Shown here: positions 53,229 to 63,447 of the stretch, piece by piece
Position numbering within the stretch: the first letter of the stretch is position 1
Layout: every line of letters starts with the position of its first letter
Translations under genes and position numbers: made by a program
The notes under the pieces: model-generated
Databases searched by the model: none
What the model was told of the DNA's origin: nothing
The model's input: only the letters and a program-made list of their open reading frames with translations
From: Oncomelania hupensis
Taxonomy: Eukaryota; Mollusca; Gastropoda; Littorinimorpha; Pomatiopsidae
DNA: 64,000 bases
Reading direction: 5' to 3'
Assembly (NCBI GenBank): GCA_036898135.1
Contig: CM072521.1
Location: forward strand, 68,475,489 to 68,539,488

Positions 53229-55523
53229 CAAACACGCTTGGTCTCCACAAAAAATCCAGACGATGGACATGGCACAGTCCCGGCGGGGAACATCACAACC
53301 AGATCGACTACATCATGGTCAAGAAACGCTTCAGATCAAGCATCAACATTGGCAGGACACGCACTTTTCCAGGAGCAGACATTGGAAGTGACCACGATCT
53401 CGTGATGATGTCTTTCCGGCTCCATTTGAAGAGAGTAAATACAGCAAAGTGCACTAGGCTGAAGTTCGACCTGGACAAACTGCAAGACCCGGAGGTGGCA
53501 AAAATATTTCAGGCCACAATTGGAGGGAAATTTGCACCACTGCTTATTTTGGGGGCAGGCGAAGTAGATGTCAATACCATGACCAATACCTTCAACTCAG
53601 CTGTAACAGATGCCGCCACTGAGATCCTTGGCAAGCACCGACCAAAGAAGAAGCCGTGGATCACACCTGAACTTTTGGATCTGTGTGATAAACGGAGAGA
53701 GATAAAAAAGAAAAAGAACACCTCACAGGGAGCTGATGTCTACCGAAAAATCAACAATGACATCCGAAAAGGCATGCGCACAGCAAAGGAGAACTGGATA
53801 GAAGATCAATGCCAGGAAATAGAGAACAATCTGAACAAGAACAACAGCAAGAAGGCCTACCAGACTGTGAAGCGGCTGACAAGTGTTAAACAGCCCAAAG
53901 TCTCCACTATCCAAAGCAAGTCTGGCATTTGCCTTACAGAAGAACAAGAAGTCTTGGACAGATGGACAGAGTACTGCTCTGACCTTTACAACCATACACC
54001 AAATGGAGACCCATCAGTTCTAGCATGTCCCGAGAGCAGAGAAGAAGAAGAAATCCTCCCAATTCTCCGGGAAGAAGTTGAGGCAGCAGTGCAATCGCTG
54101 AAGAAAGGGAAGTCAGCGGGAGTGGACAACATACCAGCGGAACTGCTACAAGCAGGAGGAGAAGCGATGACTGATGCTCTCACCATTATCTGTAACAAGA
54201 TCTGGCAGAGTGGGGAATGGCCTACACCATGGACCCAGTCGCTTGTCATCACTCTTCCCAAAAAAGGCAACCTTCAGGAGTGTGAAAATTACCGCACCAT
54301 CAGCCTCATCAGCCATCCCAGCAAGGTCCTCCTGAAAATAATACTCAACAGGTTGAAACCACAAGCTGAACAAATCATAGCTGAAGAACAAGCAGGATTC
54401 ATGGCAGGGCGAAGTACCACTGAACAGATTTTCAACCTCAGAATAATCTGTGAGAAATACCAACAGCACCAACAACATCTCTATCATGTGTTCATAGACT
54501 TCAAGAAGGCATTTGACCGAGTCTGGCATGCAGCTCTTTGGGCAACCATGAAAGTGTACAACATCAGCCCTAAAATTATAGAAGTCATCAAAAGCCTGTA
54601 TGACAAGGCTACCAGTGCAGTCCTCCATAACAGCGTCATCGGGAGCTGGTTCAGAACAACAATCGGTGTGCGTCAAGGATGCCTACTCTCTCCAACACTC
54701 TTCAACATCTTCCTAGAGCGCATCATGTCAGATGCTCTTGCAGATCACGAAGGCACAGTCAGCATAGGGGGCAGAGCAATCTCCAATCTTCGTTTTGCGG
54801 ATGATATTGATGGATTGGCTGGAGAGGAACAAGAACTTGAACAGCTTGTACAGAGGCTTGACACCACCTCCAGAGCTTATGGAATGGAAATAAGTGCAGA
54901 GAAGACCAAAATGATGACCAACAACACCAATGGCATCAACACGGACATCAAAGTACAAGGCCAATCCCTCAACACAGTGCACAGCTTCAAATATTTAGGA
55001 GCCATTGTGTCAGACAATGGGTCTCGACAGGAAGTCCTCTCCAGGATCGCACAAACAACTGCTGCCCTGACAAGGTTGAAGCCCATTTGGAAAGACAGAA
55101 CCATCAGTCTACATTCCAAAGTAAAACTGCTGCGCTCTCTGGTCATCTCCATCTTCCTATATGCTTGCGAAGCATGGACCCTCACAGCAGATCTCCAACG
55201 AAGAATACAAAGCATGGAGATGAGGTGCTACAGAAGACTTCTGTGCATTTCCTATACCCAACACATCACCAACGTTGAAGTCCGACAGACCATCACACAA
55301 GCCATTGGACAACACGATGACCTGCTCACAGTGGTGAAGAAATGGAAACTCCGAAGGGGGAGACCGAAAAAGAGGTGGGAAGACAACATTCGAGAATGGA
55401 CTGGTTTGACACTGAGCGAAGCCATGAGGGCTGCTGAGGACAGAGAAAGATGGAGTATGCTGGTTAAGCGATCATCTGTGGTGCCCCTACGACCTTCGGG
55501 TTATGGGACAGGATAGGATAGGA
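53229..55523 (+). mobile_element. RTE-like LINE (inner copy), 5'-truncated, inserted in an inverted copy
   Basis: TCAAACCA is present at both ends (53221-53228 and 55524-55531), while other family copies (for example TCAAGCCAGTCCATTC at 22850) have it once. The insert is 2,295 bp, lacks the first part of the endonuclease, and ends GGGACAGGATAGGATAGGA. The very short 3' untranslated region and short-repeat tail fit the RTE clade. Confidence 0.95.
53231..55516 (+). CDS. LINE endonuclease (C-terminal end) and reverse transcriptase, open
   Basis: The frame is open from the 5' truncation at 53231, with no start codon of its own. It begins NTLGLHKKSRRW...NQIDYIMVKKRF and GADIGSDHDLVMMSFR, the last motifs of an APE-type endonuclease. 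After a basic linker (KKKPWITPELLDLCDKRREI) comes the reverse transcriptase: KGKSAGVDNIPAELLQAGG, LPKKGNLQECENYRTISLIS, EEQAGFMAGRSTTEQIFNLR, VFIDFKKAFDRVWH, GVRQGCLLSPTLFNIFLERI and the catalytic FADD at 54794-54805. The thumb and the RRIQSMEMRCYRRLL segment follow. About 25 codons (the YGHV...VQGG piece seen at 13130-13210) are missing in frame near 55353. A missing endonuclease front makes it a dead but recent copy. Confidence 0.93.
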   Translation, partial: NTLGLHKKSRRWTWHSPGGEHHNQIDYIMVKKRFRSSINIGRTRTFPGADIGSDHDLVMMSFRLHLKRVNTAKCTRLKFDLDKLQDPEVAKIFQATIGGKFAPLLILGAGEVDVNTMTNTFNSAVTDAATEILGKHRPKKKPWITPELLDLCDKRREIKKKKNTSQGADVYRKINNDIRKGMRTAKENWIEDQCQEIENNLNKNNSKKAYQTVKRLTSVKQPKVSTIQSKSGICLTEEQEVLDRWTEYCSDLYNHTPNGDPSVLACPESREEEEILPILREEVEAAVQSLKKGKSAGVDNIPAELLQAGGEAMTDALTIICNKIWQSGEWPTPWTQSLVITLPKKGNLQECENYRTISLISHPSKVLLKIILNRLKPQAEQIIAEEQAGFMAGRSTTEQIFNLRIICEKYQQHQQHLYHVFIDFKKAFDRVWHAALWATMKVYNISPKIIEVIKSLYDKATSAVLHNSVIGSWFRTTIGVRQGCLLSPTLFNIFLERIMSDALADHEGTVSIGGRAISNLRFADDIDGLAGEEQELEQLVQRLDTTSRAYGMEISAEKTKMMTNNTNGINTDIKVQGQSLNTVHSFKYLGAIVSDNGSRQEVLSRIAQTTAALTRLKPIWKDRTISLHSKVKLLRSLVISIFLYACEAWTLTADLQRRIQSMEMRCYRRLLCISYTQHITNVEVRQTITQAIGQHDDLLTVVKKWKLRRGRPKKRWEDNIREWTGLTLSEAMRAAEDRERWSMLVKRSSVVPLRPSGYGTG

Positions 55524-56497
55524 TCAAACCAGTCCATTCTCGAATGTTGTCCTCCCACCTCTTTTTCGGTCTCCCTCTTCTTCTACCTACTTGCACTGTG
55601 CCTTGCAGGATGGTCTTTGGAAGACCTGATGATCTGGTGACGTGGCCATACCATCGGAGTTTGCGCTTTTTCACCTTGGACTTTGATGTCCGTGTTGATG
55701 CCATTGGTGTTGTTGGTCATCATTTTGGTCCTCTCTGCACTAATTCCATTCCATAGGCTCTGGAGGTGGTGTCAAGCCTCTGTACCAGCTGTTCAAGTTC
55801 TTGTTCCTCTCCAGCCAATCCATCAATGTCATTGCAAAACGAAGGTTGGAGATTGCTCTTCCCCCTATGCTGACTGTGCCTTCGTGATCTGCAAGGGCAT
55901 CTGACATGATGCGCTCTAGGAAGATGTTGAAGAGTGTTGGAGAAAGTAGGCATCCCTGATGCACACCGATTGTTGTTCTGAACCAGCTTCCGATGGCGCT
56001 TTTGTGGAGGACTGCACTGGTAGCCTTGTCACACAGGTTTTTGATGATTTCAAGAATTTTAGGGCTGATGTTGTACACTCTCATGGTTGCCCATAGGGCT
56101 GCATGCCAGACTCGGTCAAACGCCTTTTTGAACTCTACGAACACATGATATAGATGTTGTTGGTGCTGTAGGTATTTCTCGCAGATTATTCTGAGGTTGA
56201 AAATCTATTCTGTGGCACTTCGCCCTGCCCTGAATCCTGCTTGCTCTTCAGCTATGATTTTTTCAGCTTGGGGTTTCAACATGTGGAGGATTTCAGGAGA
56301 ACCTTGCTGGGATGGCTGATGAGGCTGATGGTGCGGTAATTTTCACATTTCTGAAGCTGGTTACCTTTTTTGGGAAGAGTGATGACAAGCGACTGGGTCC
56401 ATGGTGTAGGCCACTAGCACTCCCCACTCTGCCAGATCTTGTTACAGATAATGGTGAGTGCGTCAATCATCGCTTCTTCTCCTGCTTGATGCAGTTC
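55524..56497 (-). pseudogene. RTE-like LINE (outer copy), remaining part, minus strand
   Basis: It resumes at TCAAACCAGTCCATTCTCGA. The complement covers RGRPKKRWEDNIREWTGL, then after an internal deletion near 55676 the DIKV segment, FA(D) region (damaged near 55840), GCLLSPTLFNIFLERIMSDA and back to the AELLQ(A)G region near 56490. Several frameshifts are present. Its 5' end stops where the gag of the LTR element begins. Confidence 0.9.
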
Positions 56498-57897
56498 AGA
56501 AAGACAGCATGAGTTAGAGCTACGAAGATTGGGATCAGGAGCTTCAAGTTCTTCCTCAACCCCTTCCCACTCAGATCAGCTAGAGGTAGCATCCAACCCT
56601 GTACAAGGAATGTCATTTCCACTGGGAACATTCAATGAGAGAGAAGAAGGTCTAGATCTCTATCTGACTAGGTTTGAGCGTCTAGCAACAGAGTACAAAC
56701 TAGATCCCACTCATTGGTCTTTTAAGCTTAGTCAAGGGCTTAGAGGAAAGGCTTATGACATCTACAGTAAGCTACCGACTGACAGAGTGACTGACTATCA
56801 CAAAGTAAAAGAGGCACTCCTAACGGGATTCGAACTGACAGGAGAATGCTACCGGCAAAAGTTCCGCACCAATCGGAGAGTGAAAAAAGATAGCTATGCG
56901 CAGTTCGCGGATCGGTTGTCCACAACGCTGGATAAGTGGATTAGCCAGTCAGCCACGGCTAAGACGTATGATGGACTGACAGAACTGTTAGTATGGGAAC
57001 AGCTACGGGAAACCATGACCCCCGAGCTGAGGACATTCTCAGTAGAGCAGGGCGCGGAAAGACTGGAAGATCTGGTCAAGGTCGCAGATAGGTACGTGGC
57101 CGCCCACGGAGAAGCCAAGAGCTTCAGGCGAGACCTAAAGCCTAACGGGAAAGAGGCACAGAAAAGAAGCCCTAACCGGGAAGAGCGCACCGCGAATAAG
57201 CCGAATAACCCCAGACCTGGGCAGAATAAAGGACCCAACACGGAATTCGGGAAAAGAGGTCCTGCAGAACAGAGACGGTATTGTTCGTTCTGCAACAGAA
57301 ACAATCACTCCACCGCTGAATGTTTCAAGTTGGCCGCACAACGTAGGGAAGAGCGCGAAAGCCGGCCAGCGCACAGAGTTCTAACTCAAAGCAGCGGTAA
57401 CAAGCCACACACAATCGGAGATCACCCATCGGTGACAGACACGGTCAAGGTCAACGGAAAAGAAGCGAACTGTCTGTATGACACAGGTCTATCATACGAC
57501 GCGATAGTTAGCGAATCTCTTGTATCGCGCGCGGACTTGACGGACAAGACAGTCGAACTACAAGGAGCAGACTTGACGAAACCGACGACTACTTGCCCAA
57601 TAGCTTGGATCGAAGTAGAGAGTAGGTACGTCACAGGAAGAATCCAAGCAGCTGTTTTACAGAAACCCCTGTATGATCTAGTGCTAGGTTGTAGGTATGT
57701 GTTCTTAGGCACGCCCCCTAAAACTGTAGAGATAGCTGCAGTGCAAACCAGGGCCCAAGCTAAAACCCAACCACCCCAGCCCGAGTTCGCTCCGAATCCA
57801 GGACTCGAAGAGATCAAAACAGCACAGAAAGAAGACGCCTCGATAGCGAAGTGCTTCCAGAATACCCAAGGCGCACACACCCCCGCACAAGTGAGAC
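56498..57897 (+). pseudogene. Gag, CCHC nucleocapsid and aspartic protease (5'-truncated)
   Basis: The frame enters at ERQHELELRRLGSGAS, the end of the Gag coiled coil, so the true start is lost. The capsid follows (LDLYLTRFERLATEYKLDPT, CYRQKFRTNRRVKKDSYAQF), homologous in layout to the Gag at 39416. A zinc knuckle CSFCNRNNHSTAEC (CX2CX4HX4C) lies at 57282-57323. CLYDTGLSYDAIV holds the protease catalytic Asp (57480). After the protease come VQTRAQAK and EIKTAQKEDASIAK, the usual linker before integrase in this group. The frame is lost by one base near 57890 and continues from FYMEEGVLHRQ in the next frame. Confidence 0.9.
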
Positions 57898-59646
57898 TTC
57901 TACATGGAAGAGGGAGTTCTACATCGACAAGGAGATGGAGATCACACCCAACTAGTACTACCAGCCACCCTTCGAGCCCAAGTACTAGAATTAGGCCACA
58001 GCATGCCACTCAGCGGACACATGGGAATTGGAGCCACAGTGCAGAGAATCAGCGCACACTACTATTGGCCAGGAATCACGGAGGATGTCAAGCGCTACGT
58101 GAAATCTTGCCACCAATGTCAACGATATTCCCCGCGACATCACACCGTACCAGTTACCTTAGGACCATCAGTAGTAGTCGGCGTGCCCTTCCAGCAAGTC
58201 TCAGTAGACATAGTAGGACCACTGCCCATGACCAAGAAGAGGAACAGATTTCTACTCACACTCGTCGACGCATGTACGATGTGGTGCGAAGCAGTCCCGT
58301 TGCCAGCGATCGACACCAAGAAGATTGCAGATGCACTCATCGCCATCTTTACCAGAGTCGGATTCCCGGACAGCATTAGAACGGACAACGGATCTCAGTT
58401 CACCGGCCGCCTGATGCAAGACGTGTTCGAGTTGATACAAGTTCATCACATTCGCACACCACCATACCACCCAGCCAGCAACGGACAAGTAGAAAGACTG
58501 AACGGAACCCTTCTCACCATACTCAGGAAAGTCGCCGACGACAATCCAGAAGCGTGGGACACCTACGTGAATGCGGCACTGTTCGCATATAGAGAAACGC
58601 CCCATGCAGCCAAAGGCTACACCCCGTCAACATTGCTATTCGGCAGACCTCTAGCAGGACCGCTAGAAGCCCTACGCAGAAGTTGGACGGAAGCCAAGAT
58701 AGACGACACACCAAGAGGTGCCACCAAGTACGTCGCAGACCTGCAGGAAACCCTCAAAGCAACGTGGAAGAAAGCTGGTGAAGCACTGAAGAAGGCAAGA
58801 GCCCGTCAGGCGAAGTACTACAACCGCCACGCGAAGGACAGAGAACTGCAAGTCGGCGATCAAGTGCTACTCTTACTTCCAAGTGGAATCAACAAGCTGG
58901 ACATCGCTTGGAGAGGACCGTACCGGGTGACTGCCAAGAAATCCAAGACAGTCTACCAAGTAGAGGTGAACGGGAGACCCGGTACCACCACATCAATCTC
59001 CTTAAGAAGTATACGGACCGACCAGCGACCCCCAGCACGCACACATGGATGGCCATCGCCATCGCGGAAGAAGCTCATCCCCAACTACAACAGCACCGCC
59101 GTACCACTTACAAATGGAACCCGGAAAATCGCCCCGGACAAAGTAGTTTGGACAGCCGAATGCGAGACAGCATTCCAAACACTCAAGGACAGAATGACAT
59201 CGGCGCCAGTACTCCACCTACCCGATTTGACTCAGCCATTCGTTCTTCGCACCGACGCAAGCGACTTAGGCCTCGGAGCAGTACTGCTACAGCGCGACCC
59301 CAAGAATGCAGAGACGCTATTCCCTGTCGCCTACGCCAGCAGAAAATTGAGACCCGCCGAGACCCACTACGCCACGTCGGAGAAAGAATGTCTTGGACTA
59401 GTCTGGGCCATACAGAAATTCCAACTCTACCTGTATGGGACCCACTTCACAGTTCAGGTGGACCATCAACCACTATCGTTCCTGGCAGCCTCCAAGTCTT
59501 TGAACTCTCGCCTGATGAGATGGGCACTCACCCTTCAAGCATACTCATTCCAAATCGAGTACATCCCCGGCAAAGAGAACCACGGAGCCGACTACCTCAG
59601 TCGCCATCTCGTGGAGGACACAGCAGCTGTCGCCCACCCAACATAA
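57898..59646 (+). CDS. Integrase fused to RNase H, reverse transcriptase missing
   Basis: Numbering from M at 57904. Residues 32, 39, 69 and 72 are the HHCC zinc-binding set (GHSMPLSGH... CHQC). The DDE core has D102 (VDIVGPL), D161 (RTDNGSQF) and E197 (NGQVERLNG), with the canonical 35 residues between the last two. WRGPYRV at 336-342 is the GPY/F module. From about residue 357 to 388 the frame is displaced: the expected HHINLLKKYTDRP...WMAIAIAEE reads in another frame. From KKLIPNYNSTAVPL (389) the RT connection and RNase H follow: D451 (RTDASDLGLG), E495 (TSEKECLG), D520 (VDHQPL), D563 (GADYLSR). All catalytic residues of both enzymes remain. Stop at 59644-59646. Confidence 0.88.
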   Translation, partial: FYMEEGVLHRQGDGDHTQLVLPATLRAQVLELGHSMPLSGHMGIGATVQRISAHYYWPGITEDVKRYVKSCHQCQRYSPRHHTVPVTLGPSVVVGVPFQQVSVDIVGPLPMTKKRNRFLLTLVDACTMWCEAVPLPAIDTKKIADALIAIFTRVGFPDSIRTDNGSQFTGRLMQDVFELIQVHHIRTPPYHPASNGQVERLNGTLLTILRKVADDNPEAWDTYVNAALFAYRETPHAAKGYTPSTLLFGRPLAGPLEALRRSWTEAKIDDTPRGATKYVADLQETLKATWKKAGEALKKARARQAKYYNRHAKDRELQVGDQVLLLLPSGINKLDIAWRGPYRVTAKKSKTVYQVEVNGRPGTTTSISLRSIRTDQRPPARTHGWPSPSRKKLIPNYNSTAVPLTNGTRKIAPDKVVWTAECETAFQTLKDRMTSAPVLHLPDLTQPFVLRTDASDLGLGAVLLQRDPKNAETLFPVAYASRKLRPAETHYATSEKECLGLVWAIQKFQLYLYGTHFTVQVDHQPLSFLAASKSLNSRLMRWALTLQAYSFQIEYIPGKENHGADYLSRHLVEDTAAVAHPT

Positions 59647-59853
59647 CTAAGGGCCACAGCACCAGAATTCGTCCCCGCCCAATAAAAACCCTGTCACTAG
59701 TGTCCATAGCTACCTGGCACAGCATTGCAGCTCAGGTAGAGCAACTTACTTAGTTTGTAAATAGGACCCTAGGATAGTGCAGCGTTAAACTAGGCGCTGT
59801 AGTAGAAAAAGGTCGAATCCAGTAGTCATCGCCTTTTTTCAGTTGAGGGAGCC
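59647..59853 (+). other. 3' untranslated region of the LTR element with polypurine tract
   Basis: Contains CCCAATAAAAACC at about 59680 and GTTGAGGGAGCC directly before the LTR as the candidate polypurine tract. Confidence 0.65.
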
Positions 59854-61203
59854 TGTCATGAACTGGCTAGTTTTAACTCTGCTTATTACTATTTAGCCAT
59901 GTGTAGTCTTTGTAACAGTAGAGAGTCAGTAGATTACACAGCAGCAATTAAAGGCCACACACAGCGAGCTAGCCACACACACAACGCAGTGAGTCAGCAC
60001 TTGAGCTTTGAATCTGCCCGTTTTTAACCAATGAGAGCTCAGCTAAGCGGGTAGAGCAGTTTGAATGTGTCAAAAGCTAGCACAGTTTGAATCAGTCGTG
60101 TGTGAGACGAGGAAGAGTCAACATCTCCACAGCTAGAGAAATCTCTTCACTCATAGACCAGGAAGCAGGACTTTAGAATCTTAGTATTCTCTCAAGTCAT
60201 CACGGGCCTGAACTTGTCAGACAGGTAAATGAACACCCTTCTGTTTCATCGTGATATATTTATATTATTGTTGAAATTATGTTTGAAGAATTTGCTATGC
60301 ATAAATGTGAATTGTTAATCCGAATTTGCGTGACCATGTGGAAAGGCCGAACACGTGGTGAAACACGACCGGTTGCGCCGCCATGTTGTATCCCGTACGG
60401 AACCACTGTTGTTTAACTTATATGTATGTTTGCAGACCAGTGGCTGTACCCGTGAATGTTTATATTATTATTAATTCTGTATGTGTATAATTAGACACGA
60501 TTGATATTTATGTATGTATAGGAATTTAGAGTTGAGATTCCAGTGGAACCCGGAAGTAGCAGAATGTTCGTCGCTTATGTATAGAGATGTGGAGCTATCA
60601 CTGAGGGCTACTTTGGCTTTCGGTGAGACGCTCTGCACAAACCGATTATTCAGGGTTGTGCAGAATTTCGTCTCTTATATTACAGACGAGCAGGCGAGCT
60701 ATCCCGAGCTATCTTGTGAACCCCACTCCACAGAAACAAGTTGGCGGAGTATCCTCTACCGCACAAGACGGAAAGAGCTACCCTGAAAAACACCCTGTCA
60801 GACCCCACAGCGTGGCAAGGGAACCCAACTACACAACGACAAAGGTGTACCAGAAGCTACCTCACAGAAGGACTTCGACCGCACCATCAGAAAGTTAAGT
60901 GTATTCTCCGAAAGTGCACTTAACCTGATCAAAACAGGACCACAGTAGTCCAACTCTTCAGAAACTGTAAAACGGACCACAGTAGTCCAAATCTACATGA
61001 AATATAATAGCAAGTGCCCGAGGAAGATATAACAGCTGCCTAGACTATCAGCGATCGAACTATTTGCATTGAAAGAGACTTTTTAAGTTAGATTAGTACT
61101 TAGAGAATCTTGTATAGAGTAGAAGAAATAAATGTGTGATTTTAACTGTTATCAAGTGGCTGGACTACATATGATTCATAGCCGTGTGAAAGCTAGTGTG
61201 ACA
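59854..61203 (+). repeat. 3' LTR of the Gmr1-like element
   Basis: Begins TGTCATGAACTGGCTAG and ends GCTAGTGTGACA, giving TGTCA/TGACA inverted ends; 1,350 bp, unusually long. AATAAA at 61129-61134 is a candidate polyadenylation signal. The partner 5' LTR is not in the window, so the start is inferred from the purine tract and inverted ends. Frames inside it (60514-60923) are not genes. Confidence 0.7.
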
Positions 61204-61376
61204 GTAATCTTTTACCATTTTTCTATCTATCTCTGTACCCCAACCTTAACACAGAACGAGCTAAACAAATAAATTTATTAAAGTAGTTCCTAGGGTGACT
61301 TACTAGCAGTTCCCACCGAATAAAAGTGAGGGTCCATAATTCCATTGTGCAGAGCCCATAAACCCCACGTGACAGT
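61204..61376. other. Short spacer
   Basis: No feature recognised. Confidence 0.5.
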
Positions 61377-62192
61377 GGGCAAGATTAAAATATCATGTGT
61401 GTGAGTGTCCATCTTAGCACTATAATGACTGTGTTGGGCAAGATTAAAATATCATGTTTGTGAGTGTCCATCTTAGCACTATAATGACTGTGTTGGGCAA
61501 GATTAAAATATCATGTTTGTGAGTGTCCATCTTAGCACTATAATGAATGTGGTGGGCAAGATTAAAATATCATGTGTGTGAGTGTCTATCTTAGCACTAT
61601 AATGACTGTGGTGGACAAGATTAAAATATCATGTTTGTGAGTGTATCTTAGCACTATAATGACTGTGGTGGGTAAGATTAAAATATCATGTGTGTGAGTG
61701 TATCTTAGCACTATAATGACTGTGGTGGGTAAGATTAAAATATCATGTGTGTGAGTGTATCTTAGCACTATAATGACTGTGGTGGACAAGATTAAAATAT
61801 CATGTGTGTGAGTGTATCTTAGCACTATAATGACTGTGGTGGACAAGATTAAAATATCATGTGTGTGAGTGTTTCTTAGCACTATAATGACTGTGGTGGG
61901 TAAGATTAAAATACCATGTGTGTGAGTGTATCTTAGCACTATAATGACTGTGGTGGACAAGATTAAAATATCATGTGTGTGAGTGTATCTTAGCACTATA
62001 ATGACTGTGGTGGGTAAGATTAAAATATCATGTTTGTGAGTGTCCATCATAGCACTATAATGACCGTGGTGGGTAAGATTAAAATATCATGTGTGTGAGT
62101 GTATCTTAGCACTATAATGACTGTGGTGGGTAAGATTAAAATATCATGTGTGTGAGTGACCATCTTAGCACTATAATGACTGTGGTGGTTGA
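61377..62192. repeat. 57-59-bp minisatellite, about 14 copies
   Basis: Unit GGGCAAGATTAAAATATCAT plus GTGTGTGAGTGTCCATCTTA and GCACTATAATGACTGTGGT. Central units lack the CC (GTATCTTA), so two length classes sit in separate blocks. Confidence 0.95.
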
Positions 62193-62260
62193 GTGTTGAT
62201 TTAGGTCCCTACCCCCTCTTCTCTGCAATGGCTATATCCGTCTGATGGATGTAGACGTTA

Positions 62261-62410
62261 ACCTTCAGTCTTCTTCTCCTTCATTTAGATCGTTCCATAG
62301 TTATTATTTAACCTTCATTCTTCTTCTCCTTCATTTAGATCGTTCCATAGTTATTATTTAACCTTCTTTCTTCTTCTCCTTCATTTAGATCGTTTCATAG
62401 TTATTATTTC
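62261..62410. repeat. 50-bp tandem repeat, 3 copies
   Basis: Unit ACCTTCATTCTTCTTCTCCT plus TCATTTAGATCGTTCCATAG and TTATTATTTA. Confidence 0.93.
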
Positions 62411-62984
62411 ACCCATTCTCTGTCGCTCAATTTGCAGTCTTCATGAAGTATAAAACTTGAATCAAGTTTTTAACTAAGTGATTATTCCATTTAGTTGTTT
62501 ATTTATTTCATTTTTAACCTCTTCTTCTTCTTCTTCTTCTTCTTCTTCTTCTTCTTCTTCTTCTTCTTCGTTTTATTCGTTTTATAGCTCCTCTTCTTTT
62601 TCTTCTTTACAGTTCAGCTACTTCAATTATTTCTCCGCTATTGGCCCTTTCCCGTGTGTATGGCTGGCAGATGACGGCAGAAGTTGGGGTTCACAATAGT
62701 GGAGTAATTGATGTTTCTGCTCTGTAGATTTGCTCATCATTTCCCCCCTGGCGTGATAGGTCCCTCTCCCTTTAGCTTTCTTGGTTTTCCTCATTCTTCT
62801 CCCATCCCTCCGCCCTCTCCTTCTTCTACTACGCTCACTCTTTCCGTCACTCTCTCTGTCTGTGTGTCTCTCTTTCTCTCCCTCTCTCTCTCGCATAAGG
62901 GACTTTTTGTGTCCATAAAAAATATCAATGACTTATTGTTATCGTATGTTAGGTCTCCTTATGGAATATTTTGATTTTGTCAGT
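62411..62984. other. Pyrimidine-rich region with (CTT)n, no gene
   Basis: (CTT)n at 62519-62569 and a CT-rich stretch at 62835-62895. No domain recognised. Confidence 0.6.
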
Positions 62985-63447
62985 TCCCTGTAGCGGTCCG
63001 TTAGGGCTGTGTGCAGAGCCATACTTTGCTTTAAATGTTTATCAATGGAGTGGCTATTGGGGTTAACAATTGTGGTGTACATAGTGTCCAGCTTCTTCCA
63101 ACCTTGTTAGAACCTTATATTATTATTATTTGTTGATGATATTGCTCTCATTTTCACCATTCCAAGTAGTTTTAAAGCACAATTACATTCTTGGAAAACC
63201 TGCTACGATAATTTAAAAGTAACTGCAAATAAGGACAAACCAAACTGTTTGGCCACATTTTTTGACGTAACAAAAGCTTACGACGGAGTTTGGCATGTTA
63301 AACTGATAAATTAAAACAAATTGGGTTGTCTGGTCGTATATTTAATTATATCAGTACTTTGGGGAAAAATAGAAATATAAAGGTTAATGTGGGGAACTCA
63401 TATTCTTCTGGTTTTGTAACTTATATGGGAATTCCACAAGGCTCTAT
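62985..63447 (+). pseudogene. LINE reverse transcriptase fragments in scrambled order
   Basis: 62990-63130 resembles the segment before the catalytic motif, leading to LFVDDIALIF (about 63128-63157) and, after it, NKDKPNCLA. The next segment, FFDVTKAYDGVWHVKLI (about 63257-63309), is the motif that normally precedes it, followed by GRIFNYISTLGKNRNIKVNV and YMGIPQGS (63421-63444). Thus downstream motifs come before upstream ones, with stops and frameshifts throughout. The motifs differ from both other LINE families here (FVDD). Confidence 0.7.

Larger units (their letters stand above)
56498..61203 (+). mobile_element. Ty3/gypsy retrotransposon of Gmr1-like domain order, reverse transcriptase deleted
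   Basis: Coding order is gag, CCHC, protease, integrase, RNase H, then a 1,350-bp 3' LTR. Integrase upstream of RNase H is the Copia-like order known in the Gmr1 group of Ty3/gypsy elements. The 5' LTR, leader and Gag N-terminus are missing at the junction with the LINE (~56497). The reverse transcriptase between integrase and RNase H is absent. Confidence 0.85.

Noticed and set aside
60514..60923. Frames inside the 1.35-kb LTR as genes
   Set aside because: They lie within a non-coding LTR, overlap each other in several frames and show no domain.
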